This document shows positions 47,484 through 58,633 of a DNA stretch of 64,000 bases, piece after piece. Both the position numbers and the translations under genes were made by a program. The notes beneath the pieces were generated by a model. That model worked only from the letters and a program-made list of their open reading frames with translations, did no database searches and was not told where the DNA came from. Positions within the stretch are counted from its first letter, which is position 1. Each line of letters opens with the position of its first letter. This DNA is from Proteus faecis (lineage in GTDB: Bacteria; Pseudomonadota; Gammaproteobacteria; Enterobacterales; Enterobacteriaceae): contig NZ_PENZ01000017.1 of the NCBI RefSeq assembly GCF_003144395.1, forward strand, positions 1 through 64,000. The letters are read 5' to 3'.

Positions 47484-48767
47484 GTGGCCCAAAAAATCCA
47501 AGCCATTCGTGGTATGAACGACTATCTACCTGCTGACACTCGTGTATGGCAGAAAATTGAAAATACGCTAAAACAAATTTTAGCGGGTTACGGCTTTAGT
47601 GAAATCAGAACACCTATCGTAGAGCATACCCCTCTATTTCAGCGAGCAATTGGTGAAGTGACCGATGTTGTTGAAAAAGAAATGTATACTTTTACCGATC
47701 GTGGTGAAGATGCCCAAAGTCTGACATTACGCCCAGAAAATACAGCAGGTTGTGTTCGTGCGGGTATCGAGCATGGTTTGCTTTATAATCAAGAACAGCG
47801 TTTATGGTATTTAGGGCCAATGTTTCGTTATGAGCGTCCTCAAAAAGGGCGTTATCGCCAATTCCATCAGTTAGGTGCAGAGGTCTTTGGCCTACAAGGC
47901 CCTGATATTGATGCAGAATTAATTATGCTGACTGCGCGCTGGTGGAAAGCGTTAGGTATTGCAGATCATGTAACATTAGAACTTAATTCTATTGGTTCAT
48001 TAGAAGCGCGCGCTAAATATCGTGAAGCGTTAGTCGCTTTCTTAGAGCAGCATGTCGATAAGTTAGATGAAGACTGCAAACGTCGTATGTATTCTAACCC
48101 ATTACGTGTTTTAGACTCAAAAAATCCAGAAATTCAGACTTTATTGAATGATGCGCCTGAACTTTTCGATTATCTTGATGACGAATCAAGAGCGCATTTT
48201 GATGGTCTTTGTGCCTTATTGGACGCTGTCGGTATTACATACCGTGTTAATCAGCGTTTAGTTCGTGGGTTAGACTATTATAACCGTACTGTCTTTGAGT
48301 GGGTAACTAGCGCATTAGGTTCACAAGGAACAGTGTGTGCGGGTGGCCGTTATGATGGGCTTGTGAAGCAACTTGGTGGACATCCGACACCAGCAGTTGG
48401 TTTTGCTATGGGGATGGAGCGCATGATCTTATTAGTTCAAGCGGTTAATCCTGAATTTGTTGCAGATACTAATGTCGCTGATGTTTATCTCGCTTCATTT
48501 GGTGAAAAGAGCCAAAGTGCAGCATTAATGCTGGCTGAAGAAATTCGTGATCAATTACCAACATTACGTTTAATGACGAATCATGGTAATGGTAACTTTA
48601 AAAAGCAGTTAGGACGTGCTGATAAACAAGGCGCTAAAATTGCTTTGATTTTAGGCGAAGATGAAATTAATGCCGGCACTGTTGCAGTGAAAGATTTGCG
48701 TTCAGGGGAACAAACAATCGTTGCTCGCAATGACCTCGCTCAGCAATTGACTCTGTTATTAGGTTAA
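47484..48767 (+). CDS. hisS: Histidyl-tRNA synthetase
   Basis: Class II aminoacyl-tRNA synthetase for histidine. Its 427 residues begin [19 protein letters not shown] from a GTG start. Motif 2 is in [16 protein letters not shown], the histidine-A motif in [14 protein letters not shown], and motif 3 in [11 protein letters not shown]. The anticodon-binding domain is C-terminal. A GAGAAGAAAA ribosome site supports the GTG. Confidence 0.98.
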   Translation: MAQKIQAIRGMNDYLPADTRVWQKIENTLKQILAGYGFSEIRTPIVEHTPLFQRAIGEVTDVVEKEMYTFTDRGEDAQSLTLRPENTAGCVRAGIEHGLLYNQEQRLWYLGPMFRYERPQKGRYRQFHQLGAEVFGLQGPDIDAELIMLTARWWKALGIADHVTLELNSIGSLEARAKYREALVAFLEQHVDKLDEDCKRRMYSNPLRVLDSKNPEIQTLLNDAPELFDYLDDESRAHFDGLCALLDAVGITYRVNQRLVRGLDYYNRTVFEWVTSALGSQGTVCAGGRYDGLVKQLGGHPTPAVGFAMGMERMILLVQAVNPEFVADTNVADVYLASFGEKSQSAALMLAEEIRDQLPTLRLMTNHGNGNFKKQLGRADKQGAKIALILGEDEINAGTVAVKDLRSGEQTIVARNDLAQQLTLLLG

Positions 48768-48777
48768 GGAGAGACTT

Positions 48778-49398
48778 GTGGAAGTTTATAGCACCGAAAA
48801 CGAACAAGTTGATGCAATTAAGCAGTTCTTTAAAAACTACGGTTTAACTATTGTTTTAGCCGCAGTTATTGGTTTTGGTGGTGTATTTGGTTGGAAATAT
48901 TGGCAATCACACCAAACAAATCGCCTGCAAGAAAGTGCAGGTGCTTTTGCAACAGTCAGTGAGGCACTTGCTAAGCCTACGCCTGAAAATATTGCATTAG
49001 CTGAAAAGTTTGTTGCTGAAACTAATGATATTTATGGCGCTTTAGCTTCATTAGAATTAGCCCAAATTGCTATCGATGCTAATGATTTGGTCAGTGGTGA
49101 ACGTCATCTAACTAATGCGGTGGCAAAAGTAAAAGATGACGCATTTGCAGATATGCTTAATCTTCGTTTAGCTCGCGTACAATTAGCATTAGATAAAACA
49201 GATGCTGCTTTAGTTTCGTTAGAGCAAGTGAAGGGCAAAGCATGGAATGGAATGAAAAATTATATCCGTGGTGATGTCTTAGCGAAGAAAGGCGATAATG
49301 CAGGTGCTGCAACCGCTTATCGTAGCGCGTTAACTGATGAAAATGCGGGTGCTATTCGCTCACTGGTTGAACTTAAACTCAATAATTTATCCAATTAA
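48778..49398 (+). CDS. yfgM: Ancillary SecYEG translocon subunit YfgM
   Basis: A single-span inner-membrane protein with a periplasmic TPR-like domain; in E. coli it binds SecYEG and PpiD and helps hand over secreted proteins. Its 206 residues have a transmembrane helix at about 20-38 (YGLTIVLAAVIGFGGVFGW). It starts with GTG 48778 behind AAGGAGAG, 10 bp after hisS, and is followed 14 bp later by bamB, so the three probably form one transcript. Confidence 0.94.
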   Translation: MEVYSTENEQVDAIKQFFKNYGLTIVLAAVIGFGGVFGWKYWQSHQTNRLQESAGAFATVSEALAKPTPENIALAEKFVAETNDIYGALASLELAQIAIDANDLVSGERHLTNAVAKVKDDAFADMLNLRLARVQLALDKTDAALVSLEQVKGKAWNGMKNYIRGDVLAKKGDNAGAATAYRSALTDENAGAIRSLVELKLNNLSN

Positions 49399-49412
49399 AG
49401 GGATCTTCAGAC

Positions 49413-50585
49413 ATGCAACTGCGTAAAACTCTCCTGGTTGGTCTACTAGCATCTGCTTTGTTGGCAGGATGTTCTAGTGAACAGGACAATGTGACAATGT
49501 CTCCATTGCCTGAGGTGCAAAGCCAATTTACACCTAAAGCTGTTTGGGACAAATCAGTTGGAAATGGTATTGGTAAATACTATTCTCACTTGTCACCAAC
49601 ATGGGATAGCGCAGTTATTTATGTCGCTGATCGCCATGGTTTAGTTAAAGCATTAGATGTAGAAACAGGTAAAGAGCTTTGGTCGCAAGATCTCTCTATT
49701 AAAACCGGTTTTCTTTCATCCAATGAGTCTGCATTACTTTCTGGTGGATTAACAGTTTCAGGCACTCGCGTTTTTGTGGGAACTGAAAAAGCGAAAGTAT
49801 ATGCACTGAACACTGAAGATGGCTCCATTGATTGGGAAACAGATGTTGCTGGTGAAGCTATTTCAAAACCTGTTGTTAGTGATGGTCTAGTACTTATTCA
49901 TACTAGTAATGGCATGTTGCAAGGACTTGACTTATTAAGTGGTGAGATTTCTTGGACTATTAACTTAGACACTCCATCATTATCTCTTCGTGGCGAGTCT
50001 GCTCCTGCTGTCGCTTATGGCGCAGCGATTATTGGTGCGGATAATGGTCGCGTTAGTGCCGTTGTTCTTTCTCAAGGACAATTGATTTGGCAACAAAATA
50101 TTTCACAAATTAAAGGCTCTACTGAAATTAGCCGATTAAATGATGTGGATATCACTCCGATTATTGATGAAAATACTGTTTATGCAATGGCATATAACGG
50201 TAATTTAGTTAGCCTTGATATGCGTTCGGGACAAATTCTTTGGAAACGTGATTTAGGCTCAGTCAATGATATGGTGCTGTTGGGTGATAATCTTTACCTC
50301 GTTGACCAAAATGATAGAGTTTTATCTGTGCGTAAATCTGATGGTGTGACATTATGGACACAAGAAGATTTATTGCATCGTAATTTAACTGCTCCTGCTA
50401 TTTTTGATGGTTATTTAGTGGTTGGTGATGCAGAAGGTTATCTCCATTGGATCGATACCAACACAGGTAAATTTATTGCACAAAACCAAGTGAATAGTTC
50501 AGGTTTATTAAGCCGCCCTCAAGCGGTACAAGATAAACTGATGATCCAAGCTCGTGACGGTAAGCTTTATCTTTATAGTCGGTAA
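49413..50585 (+). CDS. bamB: Outer-membrane assembly lipoprotein BamB
   Basis: A beta-propeller lipoprotein of the BAM complex that inserts outer-membrane beta-barrels. Its 390 residues carry a lipobox LLAGC (Cys20) and repeated PQQ-like blades (ALDVETGKELWSQ, ALNTEDGSIDWET, SLDMRSGQILWKR, WIDTNTGKFIAQ). AAAGGGATC precedes the ATG. It is relevant to the usher encoded at 3989-6475, since outer-membrane ushers need BAM. Confidence 0.97.
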   Translation: MQLRKTLLVGLLASALLAGCSSEQDNVTMSPLPEVQSQFTPKAVWDKSVGNGIGKYYSHLSPTWDSAVIYVADRHGLVKALDVETGKELWSQDLSIKTGFLSSNESALLSGGLTVSGTRVFVGTEKAKVYALNTEDGSIDWETDVAGEAISKPVVSDGLVLIHTSNGMLQGLDLLSGEISWTINLDTPSLSLRGESAPAVAYGAAIIGADNGRVSAVVLSQGQLIWQQNISQIKGSTEISRLNDVDITPIIDENTVYAMAYNGNLVSLDMRSGQILWKRDLGSVNDMVLLGDNLYLVDQNDRVLSVRKSDGVTLWTQEDLLHRNLTAPAIFDGYLVVGDAEGYLHWIDTNTGKFIAQNQVNSSGLLSRPQAVQDKLMIQARDGKLYLYSR

Positions 50586-50612
50586 TTAATTGCTGACAAA
50601 TCTATTTATTTT

Positions 50613-50645
50613 ACGGCTCCTTTAAAGGAGCCGTTTCGTCTTTTT
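50613..50645 (+). terminator. hisS-yfgM-bamB terminator
   Basis: A near-perfect palindrome, ACGGCTCCTTTAAAGGAGCC (plus GT), followed by TTCGTCTTTTT. Confidence 0.85.
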
Positions 50646-50704
50646 AGTAATTACATGTAAAATACAATCAGGTTTGTGATTGTATTTTTATGAGGCATCA
50701 AAAA

Positions 50705-52195
50705 ATGATACCCGTTATTGCCTTAGTAGGGCGCCCTAACGTGGGTAAATCCACGTTATTTAATCGACTAACACGCACAAGAGACGCATTAGTTGCTGAT
50801 TTTCCAGGCCTCACCCGTGACCGTAAATATGGTCGAGCAGAGTTAGAAGGCGAAGAATTTATTATTATTGATACTGGCGGTATTGATGGTGCTGAAGAGG
50901 GCGTTGAAACGCATATGGCATCACAATCGCTACAGGCTATTCAAGAAGCCGATATCGTACTGTTTTTAGTTGATGCTCGCGCGGGGTTGATGCCAGCAGA
51001 CCAAGGTATTGCAAAACACCTTCGTGGTGTTGAGAAAAAAACGTATTTAGTTGCGAATAAAACTGACGGTATTGATATTGATACAGCATTAGCTGATTTT
51101 TACTCTTTAGGATTAGGTGAAATCTTCCCAATTGCGGCATCTCATGGTCGTGGTGTAGCTCAATTGATTGAACAAGCGCTATTACCAATTACGGGTAAAG
51201 TGGTGGAAGAAGAAGTTGAGCTGACGGAAGAAGAAGAGAATGCAGCTTATTGGGCTGCATTAGAAGCAGAACAACAAGCACAGGCGTTAGAAGAGGAAGA
51301 AGATGATTTTGACCCTTCTACATTACCGGTAAAATTGGCGATTGTTGGTCGTCCTAATGTTGGAAAATCAACACTGACAAACCGTATGCTTGGTGAAGAG
51401 CGTGTGGTTGTTTACGATATGCCGGGTACAACGCGTGACAGTATTTATATCCCAATGGAACGAGATGAGAAAGAATATATCATTATCGATACTGCGGGTG
51501 TTCGTAAACGCGGTAAAGTAAAAGAAACAGTAGAAAAATTCTCTGTTATCAAAACATTACAAGCCATTGAAGACGCTAACGTTGCATTGCTGGTTATTGA
51601 TGCCCGTGAAGGTATTTCAGATCAGGATCTTTCATTATTAGGCTATATCCTGAATGCAGGTCGTTCATTAGTTATTGCTGTCAATAAATGGGATGGCATG
51701 ACACAAGACGATCGCGAACAAGTAAAAGCAATGCTTGATCTTAAACTAGGCTTTGTTGACTTTGCACGTGTTCACTTTATTTCTGCATTACATGGAAGTG
51801 GCGTGGGTAATCTTTTTGAATCAATTCAAGAAGCTTATGTCTGTGCAACCCGTCGTGTCGGGACTTCTATGCTAACTCGTATCATGAAAATGGCAGAAGA
51901 TGATCATCAGCCACCGATTGTGCGCGGACGTCGTGTAAAAATGAAATATGCACATGCTGGTGGTTATAATCCACCTGTTGTGGTTATCCATGGTAATCAG
52001 GTAACTGATTTACCAGATAGCTATAAGCGCTATTTGATGAACTATTTCCGTCGTACTTTGCAAGTTATGGGTACGCCAATCCGTATTCAATTTAAAGAGG
52101 GTGAAAACCCTTATGCGGATAAGAAAAATAAATTAACACAATCTCAATTGCGTAAACGTAAGCGTTTAATGTCGCACTTAAAGAAATCTAAATAA
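50705..52195 (+). CDS. der: Ribosome biogenesis GTPase Der (EngA)
   Basis: An essential double-GTPase for 50S subunit maturation. Its 496 residues have two G domains, each with GRPNVGKST (about residues 9 and 211), DTGG/DTAG and NKxD (NKTD, NKWD), an acidic Glu-rich linker between them, and a C-terminal KH-like domain. I start at ATG 50705 ([14 protein letters not shown]), with GAGG nine bases before it, instead of ATG 50690. Confidence 0.97.
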   Translation: MIPVIALVGRPNVGKSTLFNRLTRTRDALVADFPGLTRDRKYGRAELEGEEFIIIDTGGIDGAEEGVETHMASQSLQAIQEADIVLFLVDARAGLMPADQGIAKHLRGVEKKTYLVANKTDGIDIDTALADFYSLGLGEIFPIAASHGRGVAQLIEQALLPITGKVVEEEVELTEEEENAAYWAALEAEQQAQALEEEEDDFDPSTLPVKLAIVGRPNVGKSTLTNRMLGEERVVVYDMPGTTRDSIYIPMERDEKEYIIIDTAGVRKRGKVKETVEKFSVIKTLQAIEDANVALLVIDAREGISDQDLSLLGYILNAGRSLVIAVNKWDGMTQDDREQVKAMLDLKLGFVDFARVHFISALHGSGVGNLFESIQEAYVCATRRVGTSMLTRIMKMAEDDHQPPIVRGRRVKMKYAHAGGYNPPVVVIHGNQVTDLPDSYKRYLMNYFRRTLQVMGTPIRIQFKEGENPYADKKNKLTQSQLRKRKRLMSHLKKSK

Positions 52196-52216
52196 GTTAA
52201 TTTAGCATCCAAACAT

Positions 52217-52256
52217 AAAAACTGAGTTCAACTTATAATGAACTCAGTTTTTTTAT
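52217..52256. terminator. Bidirectional terminator between der and yceM
   Basis: A perfect 12-bp stem (AAAACTGAGTTC and complement) with a loop of about 10 bases; T tracts on both strands (AGTTTTTTT on plus, TTTT on minus). It lies between convergent genes. Confidence 0.88.
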
Positions 52257-52265
52257 ACCTAGAAT

Positions 52266-53180
52266 TTATTGATTAGCTAGCATTTTTTCTATCATGAGTT
52301 GAGCAACAATGGCTTGTTCTCCACTTGTCGATGGTTCTGTATCATTCGTCACACATTCAATAAAGTGTTCCACAGCCCCAATAAAACCCCGTTGTAATAA
52401 AATGGGTTCCCAATTTCCTGGATGTTTTTCAGTGAGTCTATTTCTGCTTTCACTGCGCCATAAATTCATATTTGTAATTTGGTGGATTGCATCTTCACTA
52501 ACGGCAATAACCTGCTCTTGCTGGCTTCCTGCTTTTCTATGCATTGATGTCGTTACCCAGCAATCGTTGATTTTTAAATGGTGTTCTGCATAAAACAGTG
52601 TATTTTCTTTTGTTTGAATAATACTACCACTTAATAACTCAGCGTTTGAACCTGCTAACCAAAGCGCTGTATCAACAACATGTAAATAGTCATCAAGCAA
52701 GGTAAAACGTGTTTCTTTAGGGCCGACACTATCGCATCGATGTTTATCAATTCTTAAAGAAGAAAGGTGGGTAATATTCTGTTTTAAAGCGTGATAAAAA
52801 GGCGCAAAACGACGATTAAAACCTACCATGAGTTTTTTATTTTTTTTAGCAGCAAGTTCAATCAATGCCTCAGATTGGTGAATATGTTCTGTTAAAGGTT
52901 TATCAACATAAACATGTACACCTGCATTTAATAAATACTCTATGACTTCAAAATGACTTGAAGTTGCGCTATGCACAAATATCGCATCACACTGTTGGGC
53001 TAAGGCACTTAAACTAGTGAATAAAGGGATACGATAAGCGGCACAAATTATATTCCCTTTTTCCTGATTAGGTGAAAATGCGCCTATCAATTCCCACTTA
53101 GACGCTTTAGTTAAAATAGGCAGATAAACTTTTTGTGCAATTGCTCCTAAACCAACTATACCAATACGCAGTTTTCCCAT
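52266..53180 (-). CDS. yceM: Gfo/Idh/MocA-family oxidoreductase, YceM (MviM) type
   Basis: A 304-residue NAD(P)-binding oxidoreductase. The Rossmann motif is GIVGLGAIAQKVYLPIL at the N-terminus, and the family's KP motif lies in VDKPLTEHIHQSE. It resembles E. coli YceM along its length (VGFNRRFAPFYHALK, DKHRCDSVGPKETRFTLLDDYLHVVDTALWL, MHRKAGSQ, QRGFIGAVEHFIECV). E. coli yceM lies next to murJ, so it has moved. ATG 53180 is preferred over 53183 because the AAGG is too close to the latter. The substrate is unknown. Confidence 0.85.
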   Translation of the reverse strand: MGKLRIGIVGLGAIAQKVYLPILTKASKWELIGAFSPNQEKGNIICAAYRIPLFTSLSALAQQCDAIFVHSATSSHFEVIEYLLNAGVHVYVDKPLTEHIHQSEALIELAAKKNKKLMVGFNRRFAPFYHALKQNITHLSSLRIDKHRCDSVGPKETRFTLLDDYLHVVDTALWLAGSNAELLSGSIIQTKENTLFYAEHHLKINDCWVTTSMHRKAGSQQEQVIAVSEDAIHQITNMNLWRSESRNRLTEKHPGNWEPILLQRGFIGAVEHFIECVTNDTEPSTSGEQAIVAQLMIEKMLANQ

Positions 53181-53468
53181 CATAACCTTCTTATTTTTTC
53201 AATGTGTTATCAGTTAAGACAAGTAAAAAGTAGGAATGTTACTCATATTATCGTGCTATTCCATAAACAATACTTCAAAACCAGCAAGGTGCTGAGAAAA
53301 ATTGACTATGCCGATTATAATAACGCTGATAATGCTACCCTGATACATTATTTGAAGAGTAAAAGTACTATCATTTCAATGGGATTAAACTTCATAAAAA
53401 ATTAATTATTTCTTTAAAAAAACAGCTAAAATGCAATTGATTTTTATTCGTCTTAATGAGCTATTACT

Positions 53469-53816
53469 TTGAAAAAAACGATCATCATTGCATCAATTTT
53501 TATGCTTTCTGCTTGTACAACACCTGAAAAATGGGAAGCAAAAACCACAAATCCATCACCATTAGATATTGCTAAGCATATGTGTATGCAAGAAGCTAAA
53601 GCACAATATCCAGAGAAATATGTGGCTTCAAGCCAGCCTTCTTTTGCTCCTATTAGTATAAATGGTAAAGATATTCCGAATTCTGGTGCAAGAGCCTCTC
53701 TTCCTTCTGATGTTAATGAATGGAAACGTAAAGACTATTTCAATACCTGTATGAGAGCAGAAGGGTGGGTAAACAAAAATAAAGTTACAGGTTTACTGGC
53801 TTTTTTGTTTAATTGA
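53469..53816 (+). CDS. Small predicted lipoprotein
   Basis: A 115-residue protein with signal peptide and lipobox LSAC, putting the lipidated Cys at residue 16. The rest is soluble, with a Cys in KHMCMQEA and another in FNTCMRAEGW, and ends NKVTGLLAFLFN. The CMRAEGW ending resembles small enterobacterial and phage lipoproteins, but I cannot name it. The only workable start is TTG 53469, with a weak ribosome-binding site, so expression may be low. It stands alone between yceM (divergent) and hemF (convergent). Confidence 0.65.
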   Translation: MKKTIIIASIFMLSACTTPEKWEAKTTNPSPLDIAKHMCMQEAKAQYPEKYVASSQPSFAPISINGKDIPNSGARASLPSDVNEWKRKDYFNTCMRAEGWVNKNKVTGLLAFLFN

Positions 53817-53857
53817 TTTTAGAAAATATTTGTTATTAAACTTCTCGTTTGATTCTA

Positions 53858-53888
53858 ATAAAGCCACATTTTTAATATGGCTTTATCA
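53858..53888. terminator. Bidirectional terminator between the small lipoprotein gene and hemF
   Basis: A perfect 9-bp stem (ATAAAGCCA/TGGCTTTAT) around an 11-base loop, A/T-rich on both sides. It lies between convergent genes. Confidence 0.7.
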
Positions 53889-53909
53889 ATAATAAAGTAA
53901 TTAAATATG

Positions 53910-54824
<915 letters not shown>

Positions 54825-54951
54825 CTACAATTTTTATCATATTTATTAAAAATAGAACTTCATATCGTCTATGTTCTCATTTTCAAGTTGATTCATAAAC
54901 TAAACAAGCGATAATAAATTCAGATTTATATGACTAATAATGGGCAAAGCC

Positions 54952-55389
54952 ATGGAAATACGTGTATTTCGCCAAGATGATTTTGAGGCAATTATTACAC
55001 TTTGGGAGCGTTGCGATTTGATATCGCCTGATAACGATCCTGAAATTGATATTGAAAGAAAATTAAACCACTCACCCGATTTATTTTTGATAGCAGAAGT
55101 GTCAGGTGAGCTTGTAGGCACTGTGATGGGAGGCTACGATGGTCATCGTGGCTCTTTATACTATTTAGCTGTTCATCCAGACTTTCGAGGAAGAGGCATT
55201 GCGAATGCATTGATCTCTCGATTAGAGAAAAAGCTGATTGCGAAAGGATGCCCTCAAATTACATTAGTTGTACCAGAAGAAAATGATGCAACAATTTGTA
55301 TGTTTGAGAAGTTATTGTATGAAGATCAAAACCAAGAAAGCACAACATATACTAAGCGATTAATTGTTGATCAGGATTTCGATCTTTAA
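54952..55389 (+). CDS. ypeA: GNAT-family N-acetyltransferase YpeA
   Basis: A 145-residue acetyltransferase close to E. coli YpeA ([23 protein letters not shown]). The acetyl-CoA-binding motif A lies in [22 protein letters not shown] start at ATG 54952, aligned with E. coli; ATG 54940 would add four residues. The substrate is unknown. Confidence 0.92.
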   Translation: MEIRVFRQDDFEAIITLWERCDLISPDNDPEIDIERKLNHSPDLFLIAEVSGELVGTVMGGYDGHRGSLYYLAVHPDFRGRGIANALISRLEKKLIAKGCPQITLVVPEENDATICMFEKLLYEDQNQESTTYTKRLIVDQDFDL

Positions 55390-55399
55390 TTGTGTTTAA

Positions 55400-55425
55400 A
55401 ACCCCTGATATCTTTAGGGGTTATT
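55400..55425 (+). terminator. ypeA terminator
   Basis: A perfect 7-bp stem (AACCCCT/AGGGGTT) with a 9-base loop, then ATTTCTCTTC. Confidence 0.75.
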
Positions 55426-55724
55426 TCTCTTCATTTTATATTTCTCTCTTTCTCTTTGTTTTTATTCTTACGTTTGTACTTCTTATTTTATGTGTAAAAT
55501 CTGATATTGCTTTTTCTGTGGAACAAAATGTTATGTTGATGGTCGTAACTAGGCTTTCTTTTCATGTGGTTATCTAAGATCAAATCAGTATATATTTTGT
55601 TATGCTGGCTTATTGTGACTGTTTTAGCCTGATGTTTGAGACAATACAAAGAGTAAGATAAGGTGTGCTTAATAACCTCAATATCTATTTTAATGCGTGA
55701 CGAAAAAGTTTAACGGAGAAATAA
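55426..55724. other. ypeA-yfeY intergenic region
   Basis: About 300 bp, T-rich, with no gene I can support. A 61-residue hydrophobic frame starting at 55392 begins inside the ypeA terminator and is not convincing. In E. coli yfeZ lies between ypeA and yfeY; I see no recognisable trace of it. The yfeY promoter should lie near the right end. Confidence 0.5.
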
Positions 55725-56327
55725 ATGATGCCTAAGTTTTGGTTACCCTTGTGTTTAAGCACAAGTGTTTTGCTATTAAGTGGCTGTTCATCCATGGGAG
55801 GAATGTCTTTTTCTGCACTAAATCCGATGAATTGGTTCTCAAATGATACATTAACCGTTTCTGATAATGGATTAGGAAATATCACTCGCTCAACAAAAAT
55901 AACAGAAAGTGAAATAAAAAATGAGTTAGGTGGGCGCTTCAATTACCGTGAAGGTATGGAGATGCAAGGTAATGACATTATTGTTGTAGTACAAGCACTA
56001 AAAGATAATAAAGTTCAAGTGGCTTTCTATGGCAAAGAAAAAAGTACCGTTGAAAAAATAGAAGTCTTTGATGACAAGGCAATGACTGATTGGGGTATAA
56101 CGATAGGTACACCATTTAAAGATATTTATAAGAAAGCATTTGGTGCGTGTAGCAAAGGTCCTAAAGATGAAAAGCAGAGAACCATTTTGTGCCAATCTGC
56201 AGAAGCTAAATCGGTAAGTTATGTCTTTAGTGGCCAATGGGATGGTCCCGACGGATTAATGCCACCTGATGAAGTTTTATCTAACTGGACATTAACGCAA
56301 ATTATTTGGCTTAATAAATCGCGTTAA
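55725..56327 (+). CDS. yfeY: RpoE-regulated lipoprotein YfeY
   Basis: A 200-residue lipoprotein with lipobox LLSGC (Cys21), then SSMGGMSFSALNPMNWFSNDTLTVSDNGLGNIT, typical of YfeY. E. coli yfeY belongs to the sigma-E envelope-stress regulon; I could not see a clear sigma-E promoter here. The cellular role is unknown. A TAACGGAG ribosome-binding site precedes the ATG. yfeX follows at 136 bp, as in E. coli. Confidence 0.88.
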   Translation: MMPKFWLPLCLSTSVLLLSGCSSMGGMSFSALNPMNWFSNDTLTVSDNGLGNITRSTKITESEIKNELGGRFNYREGMEMQGNDIIVVVQALKDNKVQVAFYGKEKSTVEKIEVFDDKAMTDWGITIGTPFKDIYKKAFGACSKGPKDEKQRTILCQSAEAKSVSYVFSGQWDGPDGLMPPDEVLSNWTLTQIIWLNKSR

Positions 56328-56462
56328 CGCTATTCCTTATAAAATAAGGAATAGTTTATAACCAGACTGTCCGATTTTTGTTAAAAGGCAAATATTCAGG
56401 AAAAAATATTCGATATAATCAACATCATTCTGGGTGTTTTGATTATTGATTAGGAAAGCAAT

Positions 56463-57359
56463 ATGTCTCATGCACAAAGTGGCATTTTAGTCGCACATAG
56501 TAAATTTGGTCTTTTTATCGAAGCAATGGTCGTAGGTGAATTAGAAGCTCTGCGTGAAGGGTGCCAGAAATTCATGCAATCATTATCTGATTTACAAAAG
56601 CAATTTCCTGATGCATCACTAGGCGCAGTTGTTGCATTTGGATCTGATTTGTGGAAAAAACTTTCCGATGAAAATAGCGCTCCAGAGCTGAAACCTTTTC
56701 GTCCTTTAGGTAAAGGTTTAGCGCCTGCAACACAACGCGACCTCCTTATTCATATTCAATCTATGCGTCATGATGTGAATTTTTCGCTAGCTCAAGCTGC
56801 AATTGCTGCTTTTGGTGATGCAATTAAAGTTGAAGAAGAAATTCATGGTTTCCGTTGGATAGAAGAGCGCGATTTAAGTGGTTTCATTGATGGTACAGAA
56901 AACCCACAAGATGATGAACGTTATGGCGTTGCATTAATTAATGATGGTGTTGATGCTGGTGGTAGCTATGTTTTAGTTCAACGCTATGAGCATAACCTGA
57001 AAAAATGGGCTCGTTTTAGTGAATCAGACCAAGAAAAAATGATTGGTCGTACTAAAAAAGACAGTGTTGAGCTTGATGAGTCTGAGCGTAATGTGACATC
57101 TCACGTTTCTCGTGTTGTGATTGAAGAAGACGGTGAAGAGTTAGCGATTTTACGTCACAGCCTACCTTATGGTACTGCAAGCGGTAAACATGGTTTATAT
57201 TTCTTAGCTTATTGTGGTCGTTTATATAACATCGAGCAGCAATTATTAAGCATGTTTGGTGAATTAGACGGCAAACATGACGACCTATTACGTATGAGTA
57301 AGCCTGTAACAGGGAGTTATTACTTCGCACCTTCTTATGAAGTATTAAATGCATTGTAA
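56463..57359 (+). CDS. yfeX: Dye-decolourising (DyP) type heme peroxidase YfeX
   Basis: A 298-residue DyP-family heme peroxidase. The distal GXXDG motif appears as [17 protein letters not shown], and the proximal heme His is expected in [18 protein letters not shown]. coli YfeX is cytosolic and oxidises porphyrinogens; a deferrochelatase role has been claimed and disputed. There is no signal peptide here. It is placed just two genes from hemF. Confidence 0.95.
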   Translation: MSHAQSGILVAHSKFGLFIEAMVVGELEALREGCQKFMQSLSDLQKQFPDASLGAVVAFGSDLWKKLSDENSAPELKPFRPLGKGLAPATQRDLLIHIQSMRHDVNFSLAQAAIAAFGDAIKVEEEIHGFRWIEERDLSGFIDGTENPQDDERYGVALINDGVDAGGSYVLVQRYEHNLKKWARFSESDQEKMIGRTKKDSVELDESERNVTSHVSRVVIEEDGEELAILRHSLPYGTASGKHGLYFLAYCGRLYNIEQQLLSMFGELDGKHDDLLRMSKPVTGSYYFAPSYEVLNAL

Positions 57360-57393
57360 TCATTATCTAGTGTTACATATGTTTTATTAATGA

Positions 57394-57424
57394 AATGCCC
57401 GCGTTGAAAGCGGGCATTTTTGTC
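57394..57424 (+). terminator. yfeX terminator
   Basis: A perfect 10-bp GC-rich stem (AAATGCCCGC/GCGGGCATTT) with loop GTTGAAA, then TTGTCTTTTC. Confidence 0.9.
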
Positions 57425-57613
57425 TTTTCTTTTTCAGATTACATAGTATTTTTAAATTACATAGTAATTGATGCAAATTTAATTAATTAGCCTGAGTTTT
57501 ATTTATTTTTAATAACTTGTGGTTATATCAAATAACAAAAGCTAACTACACTGTTATAAATAAAGTCGATAGAGTAACCATTAGAATAAAACTTACAATG
57601 ATGGGTACTTTTG

Positions 57614-58633
57614 ATGAAGAAAAACACAATCAAAACCTTTGCATTACAAGCAACCGCCGCATTATCTTTGGTTGTTAGTAGTTATGCAGGGGCGGCTCAA
57701 TTACTTAATAGCTCTTACGATATCGCAAGAGAGCTATTCACACAGCTAAATAGCGATTTTAAAGCACAGTGGGATGCTCAACATCCTGATGATAAAGTCA
57801 CCATCAAACAATCACATGCAGGCTCTTCTAAGCAAGCACTTGCAATATTGCAAGGTTTACCTGCAGATGTAGTGACCTATAACCAAGTTACTGATGTGCA
57901 AATTTTGCATGATAAAGGCAAATTAATTCCGGCTGATTGGCAACAACGTCTTCCTAATAATAGCTCGCCTTATTATTCCACCATGGCGTATTTAGTACGT
58001 AAAGGAAATCCCAAAAACATTACTTCATGGGAAGATTTAACGCGTGACGATGTCAAAGTTGTTTTCCCTAATCCCAAAACCTCAGGTAATGGTCGTTATA
58101 CCTATTTAGCGGCGTGGGGGGCTTTTGAAAAAGCTTATGGTAACGATGAGAAAACACAAGAAGCGATGAAAAAATTCCTCAAAAATGTTGAGGTCTTTGA
58201 TACAGGCGGTCGTGGCGCAACAACTTCTTTTATTGAACGTGGGCTTGGAGATGTTCTGATCAGTTTTGAATCTGAAGTTAATAATATTCGTCAACAATAT
58301 GGTGAAGATGAATATCAAGTTATTGTGCCACCTGTTGATATTTTAGCGGAGTTTCCCGTCGCTTGGATTGATAAAAATGTTCAACGTAACGACACCGAAG
58401 CGCTGGCAAAAGCCTATCTAAATTATTTATACAGCCCTAAAGCACAAGAGATCATCACACAATTTAATTATCGCGTAAATGATAAGGCCGTTATGGCTAA
58501 AAAAGTAGCACAGTTTCCAACAACGTCACTATTTACGGTTGAAGAGGTGTTTGGTGACTGGAATAACGTGATGAAAACACATTTCACGACCGATGGCATG
58601 CTTGATAAATTGTTAGCGCAAGGACGTCAATAA
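57614..58633 (+). CDS. cysP: Thiosulfate/sulfate-binding protein CysP
   Basis: The periplasmic binding protein of the sulfate/thiosulfate ABC importer. Its 339 residues have a signal peptide ending near YAGAAQ, the start [18 protein letters not shown], and long identity with E. coli CysP ([63 protein letters not shown]). ATG 57614 is used; the TTG just before it is not needed. Its stop overlaps the cysT start (TAATG). CysB control is expected from the family; I did not identify a site. Confidence 0.96.
   Translation: MKKNTIKTFALQATAALSLVVSSYAGAAQLLNSSYDIARELFTQLNSDFKAQWDAQHPDDKVTIKQSHAGSSKQALAILQGLPADVVTYNQVTDVQILHDKGKLIPADWQQRLPNNSSPYYSTMAYLVRKGNPKNITSWEDLTRDDVKVVFPNPKTSGNGRYTYLAAWGAFEKAYGNDEKTQEAMKKFLKNVEVFDTGGRGATTSFIERGLGDVLISFESEVNNIRQQYGEDEYQVIVPPVDILAEFPVAWIDKNVQRNDTEALAKAYLNYLYSPKAQEIITQFNYRVNDKAVMAKKVAQFPTTSLFTVEEVFGDWNNVMKTHFTTDGMLDKLLAQGRQ

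Noticed and set aside
53202..53405. 67-residue frame between yceM and the small lipoprotein gene
   Set aside because: No ribosome-binding site, non-ATG start and no recognisable features.
55392..55577. 61-residue hydrophobic frame after ypeA (possible yfeZ remnant)
   Set aside because: It starts inside the ypeA terminator, has a non-ATG start and does not resemble YfeZ.
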